A DNA stretch of 39,926 bases, taken from NCBI GenBank assembly GCA_964627605.1, contig CAZVGZ010000034.1, forward strand, positions 1 through 39,926, written 5' to 3'. Positions within the stretch are counted from its first letter, which is position 1. Every line of letters starts with the position of its first letter. The DNA comes from CAZVGZ01 sp964627605. Its GTDB lineage: Bacteria; Latescibacterota; MWCZ01; CAZVGZ01. The notes beneath the pieces were generated by a model. The model was not told the origin of the DNA and did not search any database. It worked only from the letters and a program-made list of their open reading frames with translations. The position numbers and the translations under genes were made by a program. Shown here piece after piece: positions 25,070-32,355 of this stretch.

Positions 25070-25968
25070 CCATCCCTGGTCTAAAGAGTATTCGCCACTC
25101 TGAAGGTTTTGTTTTCATCGCTCCTGCGGTGGTGATATTCATAGCTTTTGTGGCGGTGCCGGTGGTTGGTACGGTGGTTACGAGTTTCGTTGTGTGGGAT
25201 GGGATTGACCGCCCGGTATTCAATGGACTCGGCCATTTTGTCCGCGCGCTGACAAGTGATCCCATTCTAGCCCGGTCGTTTGCCAATAATCTGATCTATT
25301 TTGTCGCCACTCTGGTACTGGAAGTGGTCTACGGATTGGCTCTAGCGCTGACGCTCAATCGTCGAGGAAAGACCGCAGCTATCTGCCGCGCTGTGCTTTT
25401 TAGCCCGATGATGCTATCAGGTGTGGTGATCGGGCTTCTCTGGAGGTTTGCTTACCATCCCAGCAGCGCTGTGGGTTTGGCCAACGGTGCTCTGTCGGCG
25501 ATCGGGCTGGATGGTTGGACGCAACCATGGCTCGCGCAAACTGGAACCGCGTTGGCAGCGATATGCCTTACTAGCGGATGGGCGTACGCAGGTTTCTACA
25601 TGATTCTGTTTCACGCGGCTCTTCAGCGGATACCGAACGAGCTGTACGAAGCGGCTGCTCTAGACGGCGCAAGCTGGTTGAAGACTTTTTGGGGGATCAC
25701 CCTACCGCTCCTAAAAGAGACCACTTTCGTTAGCGTGTTGTTGTGCTTTACCGGGGCTTTTAAAGCGTTTGACCTGATCTATGTGATGACCGACGGCGAA
25801 CCGCATCACACCACTGAGATCGTTACGACATGGCTGATAAAAGAGGCGTTCGATAGAGGGCACCTGGGTTACGGTTCAGCGATCGCAGTGCTCTTGATGA
25901 TCGTCATATCAGCCGGAGCGTGGGCGCTGACCCGCAAGAGTTCGTTCAAACCTGCGATGGAGTATTAA
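25066..25968 (+). CDS. Sugar ABC transporter permease (MalF/UgpA type)
   Basis: A 300-residue inner-membrane permease of the carbohydrate (CUT1) ABC family with six hydrophobic spans. The cytoplasmic EAA loop that contacts the ATPase is clear as LYEAAALDGASWLKTFWGIT followed by LPLL. The ATG overlaps the binding-protein stop (ATGA at 25066-25069), indicating translational coupling. The second permease starts 3 bases after its stop. No ATPase gene is present in the operon, so a shared MsiK-like ATPase encoded elsewhere must power it. Confidence 0.95.
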   Translation: MTIPGLKSIRHSEGFVFIAPAVVIFIAFVAVPVVGTVVTSFVVWDGIDRPVFNGLGHFVRALTSDPILARSFANNLIYFVATLVLEVVYGLALALTLNRRGKTAAICRAVLFSPMMLSGVVIGLLWRFAYHPSSAVGLANGALSAIGLDGWTQPWLAQTGTALAAICLTSGWAYAGFYMILFHAALQRIPNELYEAAALDGASWLKTFWGITLPLLKETTFVSVLLCFTGAFKAFDLIYVMTDGEPHHTTEIVTTWLIKEAFDRGHLGYGSAIAVLLMIVISAGAWALTRKSSFKPAMEY

Positions 25969-25971
25969 GAA

Positions 25972-26799
25972 GTGTCGCGGCGAGATTTGGCAGAAACACC
26001 CATGGCGTTCGTGGCTGTTTTGGTGGCTGTGCCCACAGGGTTCCCGCTTGTGTGGATGTTCTACTCGTCGCTCAAGAGCAGCCGCGAGATTTTTGCTTCA
26101 CCGTGGAGCATTCCCAGCGAGTTCTTGTGGGAGAATTTTGCCCGCGCTTGGACTGTGGGACGTGTTGGACTGTTCGGCTATAATAGCCTCTTAGTGACTG
26201 GGGGTACAATCTTCCTTGTGTTGTTGTTGGCTTCCCTTGCGGCTTTTGCGTTTGCTCGGTTGTCGTTTCCAGGCAAAGAGCTGCCGTGGATGATGATGTT
26301 GGCGGGGCTGGCGGTTCCGAGCCAGACCGCTGTAGTGCCGCTCTACCAGGTCGTGAAAACTTTGGGCCTGCTCAACACGAGAACCGGTCTGGTCCTCTGC
26401 TACTCTGCGTGGTCGCTTCCGTTGGCGATTGTTATCTTGAGAGCGTTTTTCAGGACGGTGCCAAAAAACTTAGAAGATGCTGCACGTTTGGACGGCTGCT
26501 CATCATTTGGTATTTTCAGGCGGGTGTTCTTGCCGCTTACAACTCCAGCGTTGGGAACCGTCGCTATAATTACTGGGCTGGGGGCGTGGAACGAGTTCCT
26601 GTTGGCGCTGCTTTTCATACGCGACCAGGGGCTAAAGACACTGCCTTTGGGGATGTACTTTTTTCAAGGAACGCACACGACAGACTATCCGCTTGTTTTT
26701 AGTGCGCTTACGATCGCAAGCATACCCATGATACTGCTCTTTGCAGTTGGGCAAAAACATGTGATCGGGGGCCTGACGGCCGGGGCGATCAAGCAGTAG
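25972..26799 (+). CDS. Sugar ABC transporter permease (MalG/UgpE type)
   Basis: A 275-residue partner permease of the CUT1 family. The N-terminal span is followed by PLVWMFYSSLKSSREIF, typical of MalG-type proteins, and by the EAA loop written here as LEDAARLDGCSSFGIFRRVF with LPL. The short C-terminus (VIGGLTAGAIKQ) is also typical. GTG at 25972 follows the first permease by 3 bases; the family N-terminus fits this start. It is co-transcribed with the binding protein upstream and nagB 27 bases downstream. Confidence 0.95.
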   Translation: MSRRDLAETPMAFVAVLVAVPTGFPLVWMFYSSLKSSREIFASPWSIPSEFLWENFARAWTVGRVGLFGYNSLLVTGGTIFLVLLLASLAAFAFARLSFPGKELPWMMMLAGLAVPSQTAVVPLYQVVKTLGLLNTRTGLVLCYSAWSLPLAIVILRAFFRTVPKNLEDAARLDGCSSFGIFRRVFLPLTTPALGTVAIITGLGAWNEFLLALLFIRDQGLKTLPLGMYFFQGTHTTDYPLVFSALTIASIPMILLFAVGQKHVIGGLTAGAIKQ

Positions 26800-26826
26800 A
26801 CGATATCGGACCCAAAAGGAGAAAAC

Positions 26827-27612
26827 ATGCGCGTCATCATCGAAAAAGATTACGAGGCGATGTCAAATAAGGCCGCAGGGTTCATCGCTGACCTGGTCCG
26901 CAAAAAGCCGCACTGCGTGCTGGGGTTAGCGACAGGGAGCACCCCGGTGGGTCTCTATGAGCGGCTCATACATCTGCATCTAAATGAGGGGCTCGACTTC
27001 TCGAAAGTGACAACTTTCAATCTGGATGAGTACTACGGGCTGGCACCGAATCACGACCAGAGCTATCACTATTTTATGCACGACAAACTTTTCAATCACA
27101 TAAACATCCCCGCCCACCAGATAAACGTTCCTTCGGGCCTGGCCAGAGATGTTGATACGTGGTGCTCCAACTACGAGCAGCACATCCGCGATGCTGATGG
27201 GATAGACATCCAGGTGTTGGGGATCGGTGGCGACGGTCACATCGCCTTTAATGAGCCGGGATCGTCTCTGGGTTCGCGCACACGTATCAAAACGCTCACT
27301 GAGGAGACCATCAGCGATAACGCCAGATTTTTCGATAACGCCGATGACGTGCCCCAGTTCGCGATCACGATGGGCGTCGGTACTATCATGGAGACCAAGC
27401 AGTGTCTGCTCATGGCTAACGGTGACACCAAGAGCAAAGTGCTAGCTGAAGCGATAGAGGGGCCGATAACGGCTCAGGTTACAGCTTCGGCGCTTCAGTG
27501 GCATGCCAGCCTGGTAGTGATGTGCGACGAGGCTGCTGCTGGTAACCTGACACGTCACGACTACTACAACCATATCGAGCGGATGTCATCTAAAATGGAC
27601 ACATTGAGGTAG
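26827..27612 (+). CDS. nagB: Glucosamine-6-phosphate deaminase
   Basis: NagB converts glucosamine 6-phosphate to fructose 6-phosphate and ammonia, feeding amino sugars into glycolysis. The 261-residue cytoplasmic protein has the family motifs LGLATGSTPVGLYERLI, FNLDEYYGLAPNHDQSYHYF and VLGIGGDGHIAFNEPGSS. Catalytic Asp and His are in LDEYYG and GDGHIAFNEPG. AAGGAG lies 6 bases before the ATG at 26827. Its place directly behind a sugar importer argues that the transported sugar is an amino sugar such as an N-acetylglucosamine derivative. NagA and a kinase are not in the window. Confidence 0.95.
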   Translation: MRVIIEKDYEAMSNKAAGFIADLVRKKPHCVLGLATGSTPVGLYERLIHLHLNEGLDFSKVTTFNLDEYYGLAPNHDQSYHYFMHDKLFNHINIPAHQINVPSGLARDVDTWCSNYEQHIRDADGIDIQVLGIGGDGHIAFNEPGSSLGSRTRIKTLTEETISDNARFFDNADDVPQFAITMGVGTIMETKQCLLMANGDTKSKVLAEAIEGPITAQVTASALQWHASLVVMCDEAAAGNLTRHDYYNHIERMSSKMDTLR

Positions 27613-27695
27613 CTCTACACTTTGGTCTGACGCGCACAACCAAACATTCAAAGCATCAGCCGCCGGTAACACCACACTTATGGAGGCGATGCAGA

Positions 27696-28270
27696 ATGCA
27701 TAACGCCCAAAATATAGATAGACGTGAGTTCGCAAAGCGTGCAGCACTGGGAGCAGGAGCACTATTAGCAGGAGGCGCCACGGCTGTTTTCGGCGGCGAA
27801 GCTGAAGATGCGTTGGACTCTCCAACATTTATGCAGCAGCCGCTCGGATACGCTTTCGACGCGCTTGAGCCCCATATCGACGCCCGGACGATGAAGATTC
27901 ACTACAACCTCCACCACGCCGGACACGTTCCCAAGCTCAACGCCGCGCTTGAGGATGCCGACGCGATAGGGGACGGTAGCGTAGTCTGTCTGTTGCGCAA
28001 TCTGGATGAGGTACCAGATGAAAAAAGACAATCTGTCATGAACTCTGGAGGCGGCGCGGCCAACCACGAACTTTTCTGGGACATAATGAGTCCAGACGGA
28101 GGTGGTGAATCCACCGGCGCACTGGCGGCAGAGATCGGTCGGACGTTCGGGGGATTCGGCGATTTCAAGGAAGATCTGTCCAACACGGCCGTCGGACAGT
28201 TCGGCAGCGGTTGTGGAATGTCACAAACTGGACACGAGTTGCTCAACGCTTTGAGGTAGCTATGAGGTAG
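27696..28270 (+). pseudogene. Fe/Mn superoxide dismutase with Tat signal, internally deleted
   Basis: The N-terminal 165 residues are an exported iron/manganese superoxide dismutase. There is a twin-arginine signal (DRREFAKRAALGAGALLAGG), then IHYNLHHAGHVPKLN with metal-binding His, and GGGAANHELFWDIMSPDGGG with the second His. After VGQFGSG the frame ends in an odd tail (CGMSQTGHELLNALR). In the next frame, from 28214, the sequence reads WNVTNWTRVAQRFEVAMR and stops at 28268-28270, which is the normal C-terminus of the enzyme. The roughly 55-60 residues between, holding the WAWL segment and the third and fourth metal ligands (DxxxH), are missing. A deletion joined the two ends and shifted the frame. 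The product cannot bind metal normally. Confidence 0.85.
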
Positions 28271-28308
28271 CCAGTCGGGGCTCATAGCTGCGCCAAATGG
28301 AGGGACGA

Positions 28309-29355
28309 ATGGGTATGAGTGCTAAGAACGCGTCGGACGTTTTTGATATTACCGTCATCGGCGGTGGGCCAAGCGGTCTGTTCGGCGCGTTCTATGCAGG
28401 TCTGCGGCAGATGAAGACCAAAATAATCGACAGTCTGCCCGATCTTGGCGGGCAGCTCTCGGCGCTCTATCCAGACAAATACATTTACGACTTCCCAGGA
28501 TATCCGCGGGTGCTGGCGAAAGACCTTGTAGAAACGCTTGTGGAACAGACCAAACGCCACGACCCAACAATCGTCTTGGGCAACCGTGTGGTCGAGCTTG
28601 AGCGTGTTAATGAAGACCTCATCAAGCTCGTTACGGGGGATGGCGCTGAACACTTTACCAGGACGGCGTTGGTATGTGGAGGAGTCGGTGCGTTTAGGCC
28701 CAGGACGCTCAAGCTAGACGGAGTTGACGATTTCGAACCGTCCTCAATTCTCTATGCTGTCGAGGACAAAGAGCGGTTGCGCGGAAAGCGGTTATTGATA
28801 GTAGGCGGTGGCGATACCGCAGCCGACTGGGCGATTCAGCTCGCCGATGTAGCGCAGTCGATCACGCTCATTCACCGCCGCGACGTTTTTCGCGCCCACG
28901 AAGACAGCGTCAACCAGCTTCTATCCTCTGGAGCTACGATAAAACTGTTTCGCGAGCTTAAGGCGCTGCACGGTAACGGTACGCTCACCGGTATTACGGT
29001 GTTTGACAACCGCACGAAAGAAGAAGAGCGGATCGACGCCGACGTTCTGCTGGTGACTATAGGGTTTTTGGCGGATTTGGGGCCGATAGCAGACTGGGGC
29101 ATTCACGTCGAAAAACACGCCATTGTCGTCGATACCACAATGGCGACAAACCTCCCTGGCGTTTTCGCTGCCGGCGACATCTGTACTTACGCTGGCAAGC
29201 TGAGACTGATAGCCACTGCGGTTGGGGAGGCGGCGACAGCGGTCAACCACGCCAAACATTTCCTCGACCCCAAAGCCAAAGTCTACCCTGGCCACTCCAG
29301 CGAGATGGACAAGTCCGTCGGAGTCAGGATAGATGAAAATCTGCTAGTGATTTAG
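28309..29355 (+). CDS. Ferredoxin-NADP+ reductase, thioredoxin-reductase-like type
   Basis: A 348-residue flavoprotein that passes electrons between NADPH and ferredoxin (YumC-like ferredoxin-NADP reductase). It has the FAD motif TVIGGGPSGLFGAFYAGLR, LGGQLSALYPDKYIYDFPG (characteristic of this subgroup), the NADPH motif LLIVGGGDTAADWAIQL and the closing FAD motif LPGVFAAGDICTYAGKLRL. The CxxC of true thioredoxin reductases is absent, supporting the ferredoxin assignment. ATG at 28309 has GGAGGG 4 bases upstream; ATG 28297 and 28315 are alternatives. It follows the superoxide dismutase remnant by about 40 bases and was possibly co-regulated with it. Confidence 0.92.
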   Translation: MGMSAKNASDVFDITVIGGGPSGLFGAFYAGLRQMKTKIIDSLPDLGGQLSALYPDKYIYDFPGYPRVLAKDLVETLVEQTKRHDPTIVLGNRVVELERVNEDLIKLVTGDGAEHFTRTALVCGGVGAFRPRTLKLDGVDDFEPSSILYAVEDKERLRGKRLLIVGGGDTAADWAIQLADVAQSITLIHRRDVFRAHEDSVNQLLSSGATIKLFRELKALHGNGTLTGITVFDNRTKEEERIDADVLLVTIGFLADLGPIADWGIHVEKHAIVVDTTMATNLPGVFAAGDICTYAGKLRLIATAVGEAATAVNHAKHFLDPKAKVYPGHSSEMDKSVGVRIDENLLVI

Positions 29356-29511
29356 GCACATGAGTTGACATCTGATCCCATATCGGTTTGCAGCTTCTGT
29401 AATGCCTCTGAGAGTGGATGAAGATCGGATTGGCTCCAATTGATGAGGCGCTACCTCCAACTTGCTGAACCAGTTGTCTGGCCATGCTGCAACATCCAGG
29501 GAAACCCGTCA

Positions 29512-30888
29512 ATGAGAAAAAAAACCGTCGTCTTCTATGAGCCTTCCGATCTGGACACGTTTGATGGGGTAGTCTTTAGCCCTTACAAGCCAACGAAACG
29601 GCCGACCCCGGTGGTGACCGGTGACCTTCCTGATGAACAGAACGCTATCGGGATGTATGGAACTGTTCTGCGTGACCAGACAACCGGGCTTTTTCGGATA
29701 TGGTATACCGGTATCAAGCCGAGAACTATGGCCAGGTATGCTGAATCGGGCGATGGAATCATCTGGAGAAAACCGGTCGTTGCTGATGAACGTTGGGTGG
29801 ATGTCAACTGCACCAACGCGGTGATCGAAGGGCAGTTCCCGGTGGTCATATCTGATTCAGAAGCGGACGACCCGCTTGATCGCTACCGCATGTTTATCTG
29901 GAATGGGCGCATGGATCTCTTCCGATCAGAAGACGGGATCGTCTGGCAGCGACATCCAGCGAGGTGGAACCCGGTCTGGCCGATAGAGACCGGCGAGGGG
30001 TTAGGTGAGGTTCCGATCCCGTTCTGGGACCCGGTTCGTCAAGAATACATCGCCATGACCCGCATCTGGACAGGTCCGAGACCCAAAGCTCACGAACGTT
30101 CGTGGAATGCCGATCGCGGTGAATACATCAAACCGAGCAGTGGCAACCTGAGGATGATAGGCCGTGGCACTTCGCCAGATGGGATATTCTGGACAGGGCC
30201 TGACATAGTCTACAACTGTGATGATCTCGATCCGCTGGCTTCGCAGCCATATGAGTTCGCAGCATGGCCCTACGCCGACCGCCACTTGGGTCTTGTGGGT
30301 ATTCTCCACAGCGCTCGCCATCCTGACCAATCGCTGGCGAACACTCTGCGGCTCTACCTGGCATGGAGCACGGACGGCTGCTACACCTGGTCGCGTCTCT
30401 CCGACCGACTCCAAGAGTTCGTTCCTCTCGGAGACGACGGCGATTGGGATGGCGGGATGGTAACACAACCGACGCGGCTCACCGAGGTTGATGATGAGTG
30501 GTGGTGCTACTACGGCGGGCACAAGAACCGACACGTGGCGAGTAACGACACCGAAGACGGGATCGGACTCGCTACAATGCCAAAAGGGCGTCTCGTCGGG
30601 ATGACATCCGGCGCAGACGTTGGAACCGCGACCACTCACTCACTACAGCCTGGCATCGGTGAGTTCTGGGTCAATGCAGACGGCAGAACCGGCGAGGTCC
30701 GTGTGACACTTCTCGGTGATGATCCGAACCTGCCCCAAGGGGGTTCCGACCCCATCGTTTCCGACGGTGTGCGTACACCGGTCACATGGACCGGTCGGAC
30801 GTGGAACGGCAGCAGCAGGCAGAAAACGAAGATTCAGTTCGAAATCACAGCTGGTGGGACACTCTGGGAGTGCGGTTGGACGATTTGA
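29512..30888 (+). CDS. Glycosidase-like beta-propeller protein (GH32/43/68-like)
   Basis: A 458-residue protein with repeated propeller blades (LRDQTTGLFRIWYTGIKPR, DPLDRYRMFIWNGRM, EDGIVWQRHPARWNP, IGRGTSPDGIFWTGPD, YYGGHKNRHV). The blades resemble the five-bladed fold shared by GH32, GH43 and GH68 enzymes. A C-terminal beta-sandwich starts near residue 375 (IGEFWVNADGRTGEVRVTLL). The catalytic acids are not assignable by eye. No signal peptide is visible. ATG at 29512 (MRKKTVVFYEPSDLD) is preferred; an in-frame ATG at 29440 adds 24 residues that do not look family-like. It is transcribed alone, convergent with the fragment at 30925-31272, which carries a similar C-terminal sandwich. Confidence 0.75.
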   Translation: MRKKTVVFYEPSDLDTFDGVVFSPYKPTKRPTPVVTGDLPDEQNAIGMYGTVLRDQTTGLFRIWYTGIKPRTMARYAESGDGIIWRKPVVADERWVDVNCTNAVIEGQFPVVISDSEADDPLDRYRMFIWNGRMDLFRSEDGIVWQRHPARWNPVWPIETGEGLGEVPIPFWDPVRQEYIAMTRIWTGPRPKAHERSWNADRGEYIKPSSGNLRMIGRGTSPDGIFWTGPDIVYNCDDLDPLASQPYEFAAWPYADRHLGLVGILHSARHPDQSLANTLRLYLAWSTDGCYTWSRLSDRLQEFVPLGDDGDWDGGMVTQPTRLTEVDDEWWCYYGGHKNRHVASNDTEDGIGLATMPKGRLVGMTSGADVGTATTHSLQPGIGEFWVNADGRTGEVRVTLLGDDPNLPQGGSDPIVSDGVRTPVTWTGRTWNGSSRQKTKIQFEITAGGTLWECGWTI

Positions 30889-30924
30889 TCGAGCGTAGGA
30901 GCCTACGGAGCGACCACGACAGCG

Positions 30925-31272
30925 CTAGTCGAGCGAGAGTGCGAACAGTTCAGCGTTTGACAGGTGAATCCGCGCCAACCGATCGCCTTCAATATCGCTC
31001 AGATCACCGCCTCTCCAGAGCGCGGAGTGGCTGAGTGAGTCGCCTTTGATGGGCACAGCTTCGTCGAATGTAAACCCATCGGTTCTATACCCGTCCGGGT
31101 CCAGCAGCTCGACGCGTATCTCGCCTTTTGAGGCATCAGCGTTGAAGTTCATTACTGAGTGCGGCGACATGTCCAACGACCTCAAAGTGACCTGCCCGAT
31201 GTCGTAGAGCGGCGATGACAGTGTAGGCTTATCGCTCACAGATACGGACTTGATTCCGGCGAACCTGTCACG
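30925..31272 (-). pseudogene. C-terminal beta-sandwich fragment of a propeller glycosidase-like gene
   Basis: This stretch encodes only the last 115 residues of a propeller glycosidase-like protein. From RDRFAGIKS at 31272 it runs to the end (HSVMNFNADASKGEIRVELL, PIKGDSLSHSALWRGGDLSD, IHLSNAELFALSLD). These are the signatures of the C-terminal sandwich that follows the catalytic propeller in this family. The propeller itself is absent: upstream the sequence becomes the C-terminal part of an unrelated MBL hydrolase in another frame. A GTG at 31239 overlaps the MBL stop codon and could start a short product, but no ribosome-binding site is apparent. Best read as the 3' end of a gene whose 5' part was lost by rearrangement. 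Confidence 0.7.
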
Positions 31273-31852
31273 GGGTAGAGACCAGCCAACGCCAACGCCG
31301 CAGCGGTGATATCGAACTGCTTGCCGTAGCGCTCAAACCCGTCAAAGTAGAGGATGTCACCGCCGAGAAAGATCGCCGCGTTTGCTGATTCGATCACATA
31401 ACAAAGCGCACTGTCGTCTGCCCAATCGCGCCCGTCTACTGCGTGGATCACCACGTCGCCTGTCTGCCACTTTTGCCCGTGTGCCACCTGTTTGACACTC
31501 TTTTCTGACAAACCAAACTCGTGCATTTGCTCGACGGAAGACGACGGCCCGACATACACCGCATCGGGGTTGTTGGTCTCAATCTCCAACAGCGTCTCCC
31601 GGTGGCAGTGATCGCCGTGACTGTGGGTGGAAAATACTGAGTCGGCCTGTCGAAAGGGGCCATCGGCACAGCGATCAAGCGCATCCAGTCGGGAGGTGAT
31701 GAATCGCCGAAATAGGGGACTGCGTAGACCACCGAATCTTCGGATTTAACAGCCATGGACGGCCCGCCTAACGACCATCTCAGGTCGCCAGCGTCAACCA
31801 CTGCGGACTCTATCTCATCGACCAACAGTCGGCCCCACTGCGAATGAATCAT
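31236..31852 (-). pseudogene. MBL-fold (UlaG-like) metal-dependent hydrolase, frameshifted and truncated
   Basis: The 5' part (from ATG 31852) encodes RWSLGGPSMAVKSEDSVVYA and PYFGDSSPPDWMRLI, the N-terminal beta-strands of a UlaG-type metallo-beta-lactamase-fold protein. At the GGGG run 31656-31659 (CCCC on the coding strand) the frame is lost. One base over it resumes as QADSVFSTHSHGDHCHRETL, which contains the zinc motif HxHxDH, then VYVGPSSSVEQMHEFGL, DGRDWADDSALCYVIES and AAIFLGGDILYFDGFERYG. A missing C would explain the shift. After AAALALAGLYP the homology stops and about 70-80 C-terminal residues (with the last metal His) are replaced by the glycosidase fragment. Non-functional as it stands; the first lesion alone could be a homopolymer error. 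Confidence 0.75.
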
Positions 31853-31924
31853 ATCACGAAACCCTTCATCGTTTTTGGTGATCGACCTACCAATACCAAC
31901 GACCAGCGTTCGTCAACAACACGG

Positions 31925-31954
31925 TTGACCGGTCGTGAGCAATCTAAGTAGATT
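31925..31954 (+). promoter_or_regulatory. Candidate sigma-70 promoter for the selenoprotein gene
   Basis: TTGACC (31925-31930; 5 of 6 to consensus) and TAGATT (31949-31954; 4 of 6) are spaced by 18 bases. Transcription would start about 32-33 bases before the ATG at 31994, a normal leader length. Confidence 0.45.
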
Positions 31955-31993
31955 TACTTTGCGGATGATGAGAACCAAAGTTAAGGAGGTGCC

Positions 31994-32221
31994 ATGCAGA
32001 TCCATATTCGCTACTGTGCGGATTGAGGATATGAGCCAAAAACCGCCAGGCTGGCGGAGCATATTCTCACCAACCTCAAGAAGAGTGTCACAAACTTGAG
32101 CCTTGAACCTTCAGGTGGTGGCGCCTTTGAGGTTACCGTTGACGGGAACCTCATCTTCTCCAAACTGGAGCAAGATCGCTTTCCTGAGCACGACGAAATA
32201 ATGGCTGCTATTCCAGCCTGA
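31994..32221 (+). CDS. selW: Selenoprotein W-like (Rdx family) protein; UGA at codon 11 read as selenocysteine
   Basis: A 75-residue thioredoxin-like redox protein of the SelW/SelT/SelH (Rdx) family. Translation from ATG 31994 gives MQIHIRYCAD, then TGA (32024-32026), then GYEPKTARLAEHILTNLKK, LSLEPSGGGAFEVTVDG and NLIFSKLEQDRFPEHDEI, ending at TGA 32219-32221. The redox motif is CxxU: YCAD-U-GY parallels the vertebrate SelW motif, and the downstream GGGAFEVTVDGNLIFSK block is diagnostic. Bacterial homologues usually have Cys at this site. A perfect AAGGAGGT lies 4 bases before the ATG. A hairpin fitting a bacterial SECIS starts at the base after the UGA. Promoter and terminator flank it, so the gene is monocistronic. 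Its likely role is thiol/selenol redox chemistry. Selenocysteine insertion requires selA, selB, selC and selD elsewhere in the genome. Confidence 0.88.
32027..32066 (+). promoter_or_regulatory. Bacterial SECIS element
   Basis: Immediately after the UGA, 32027-32033 pairs with 32060-32066 (7 bp, one G-U). An asymmetric internal loop follows, then a perfect 6-bp GC-rich stem CCGCCA/TGGCGG (32043-32048 with 32052-32057) capped by the triloop GGC at 32049-32051. The loop begins 22 bases after the UGA and has G at its first two positions. Both features match the bacterial SECIS description (loop roughly 16-37 bases downstream, G in the first two loop bases). The same bases encode GYEPKTARLAEHI, so both protein and RNA are constrained. 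Binding by SelB is inferred. Confidence 0.8.
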
Positions 32222-32244
32222 ATATCCACACATTGGTTTTTGTT

Positions 32245-32285
32245 GCGCCCTTCGCTGCACGATTCGCCGCAGAGGGCGTCTTTTT
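32245..32285 (+). terminator. Rho-independent terminator after the selenoprotein gene
   Basis: CGCCCT (32246-32251) pairs with AGGGCG (32273-32278). Inside it CTGC (32255-32258) can pair with GCAG (32269-32272). CTTTTT follows at 32280-32285. It lies 24 bases after the selenoprotein stop and separates that gene from the methyltransferase gene starting at 32356. Confidence 0.75.
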
Positions 32286-32355
32286 GTCCTGCTCCAACGC
32301 CTTCAGAGATTCACCGCATACCTTTGGTCACACCAGAGATCGGCACAGACATACT

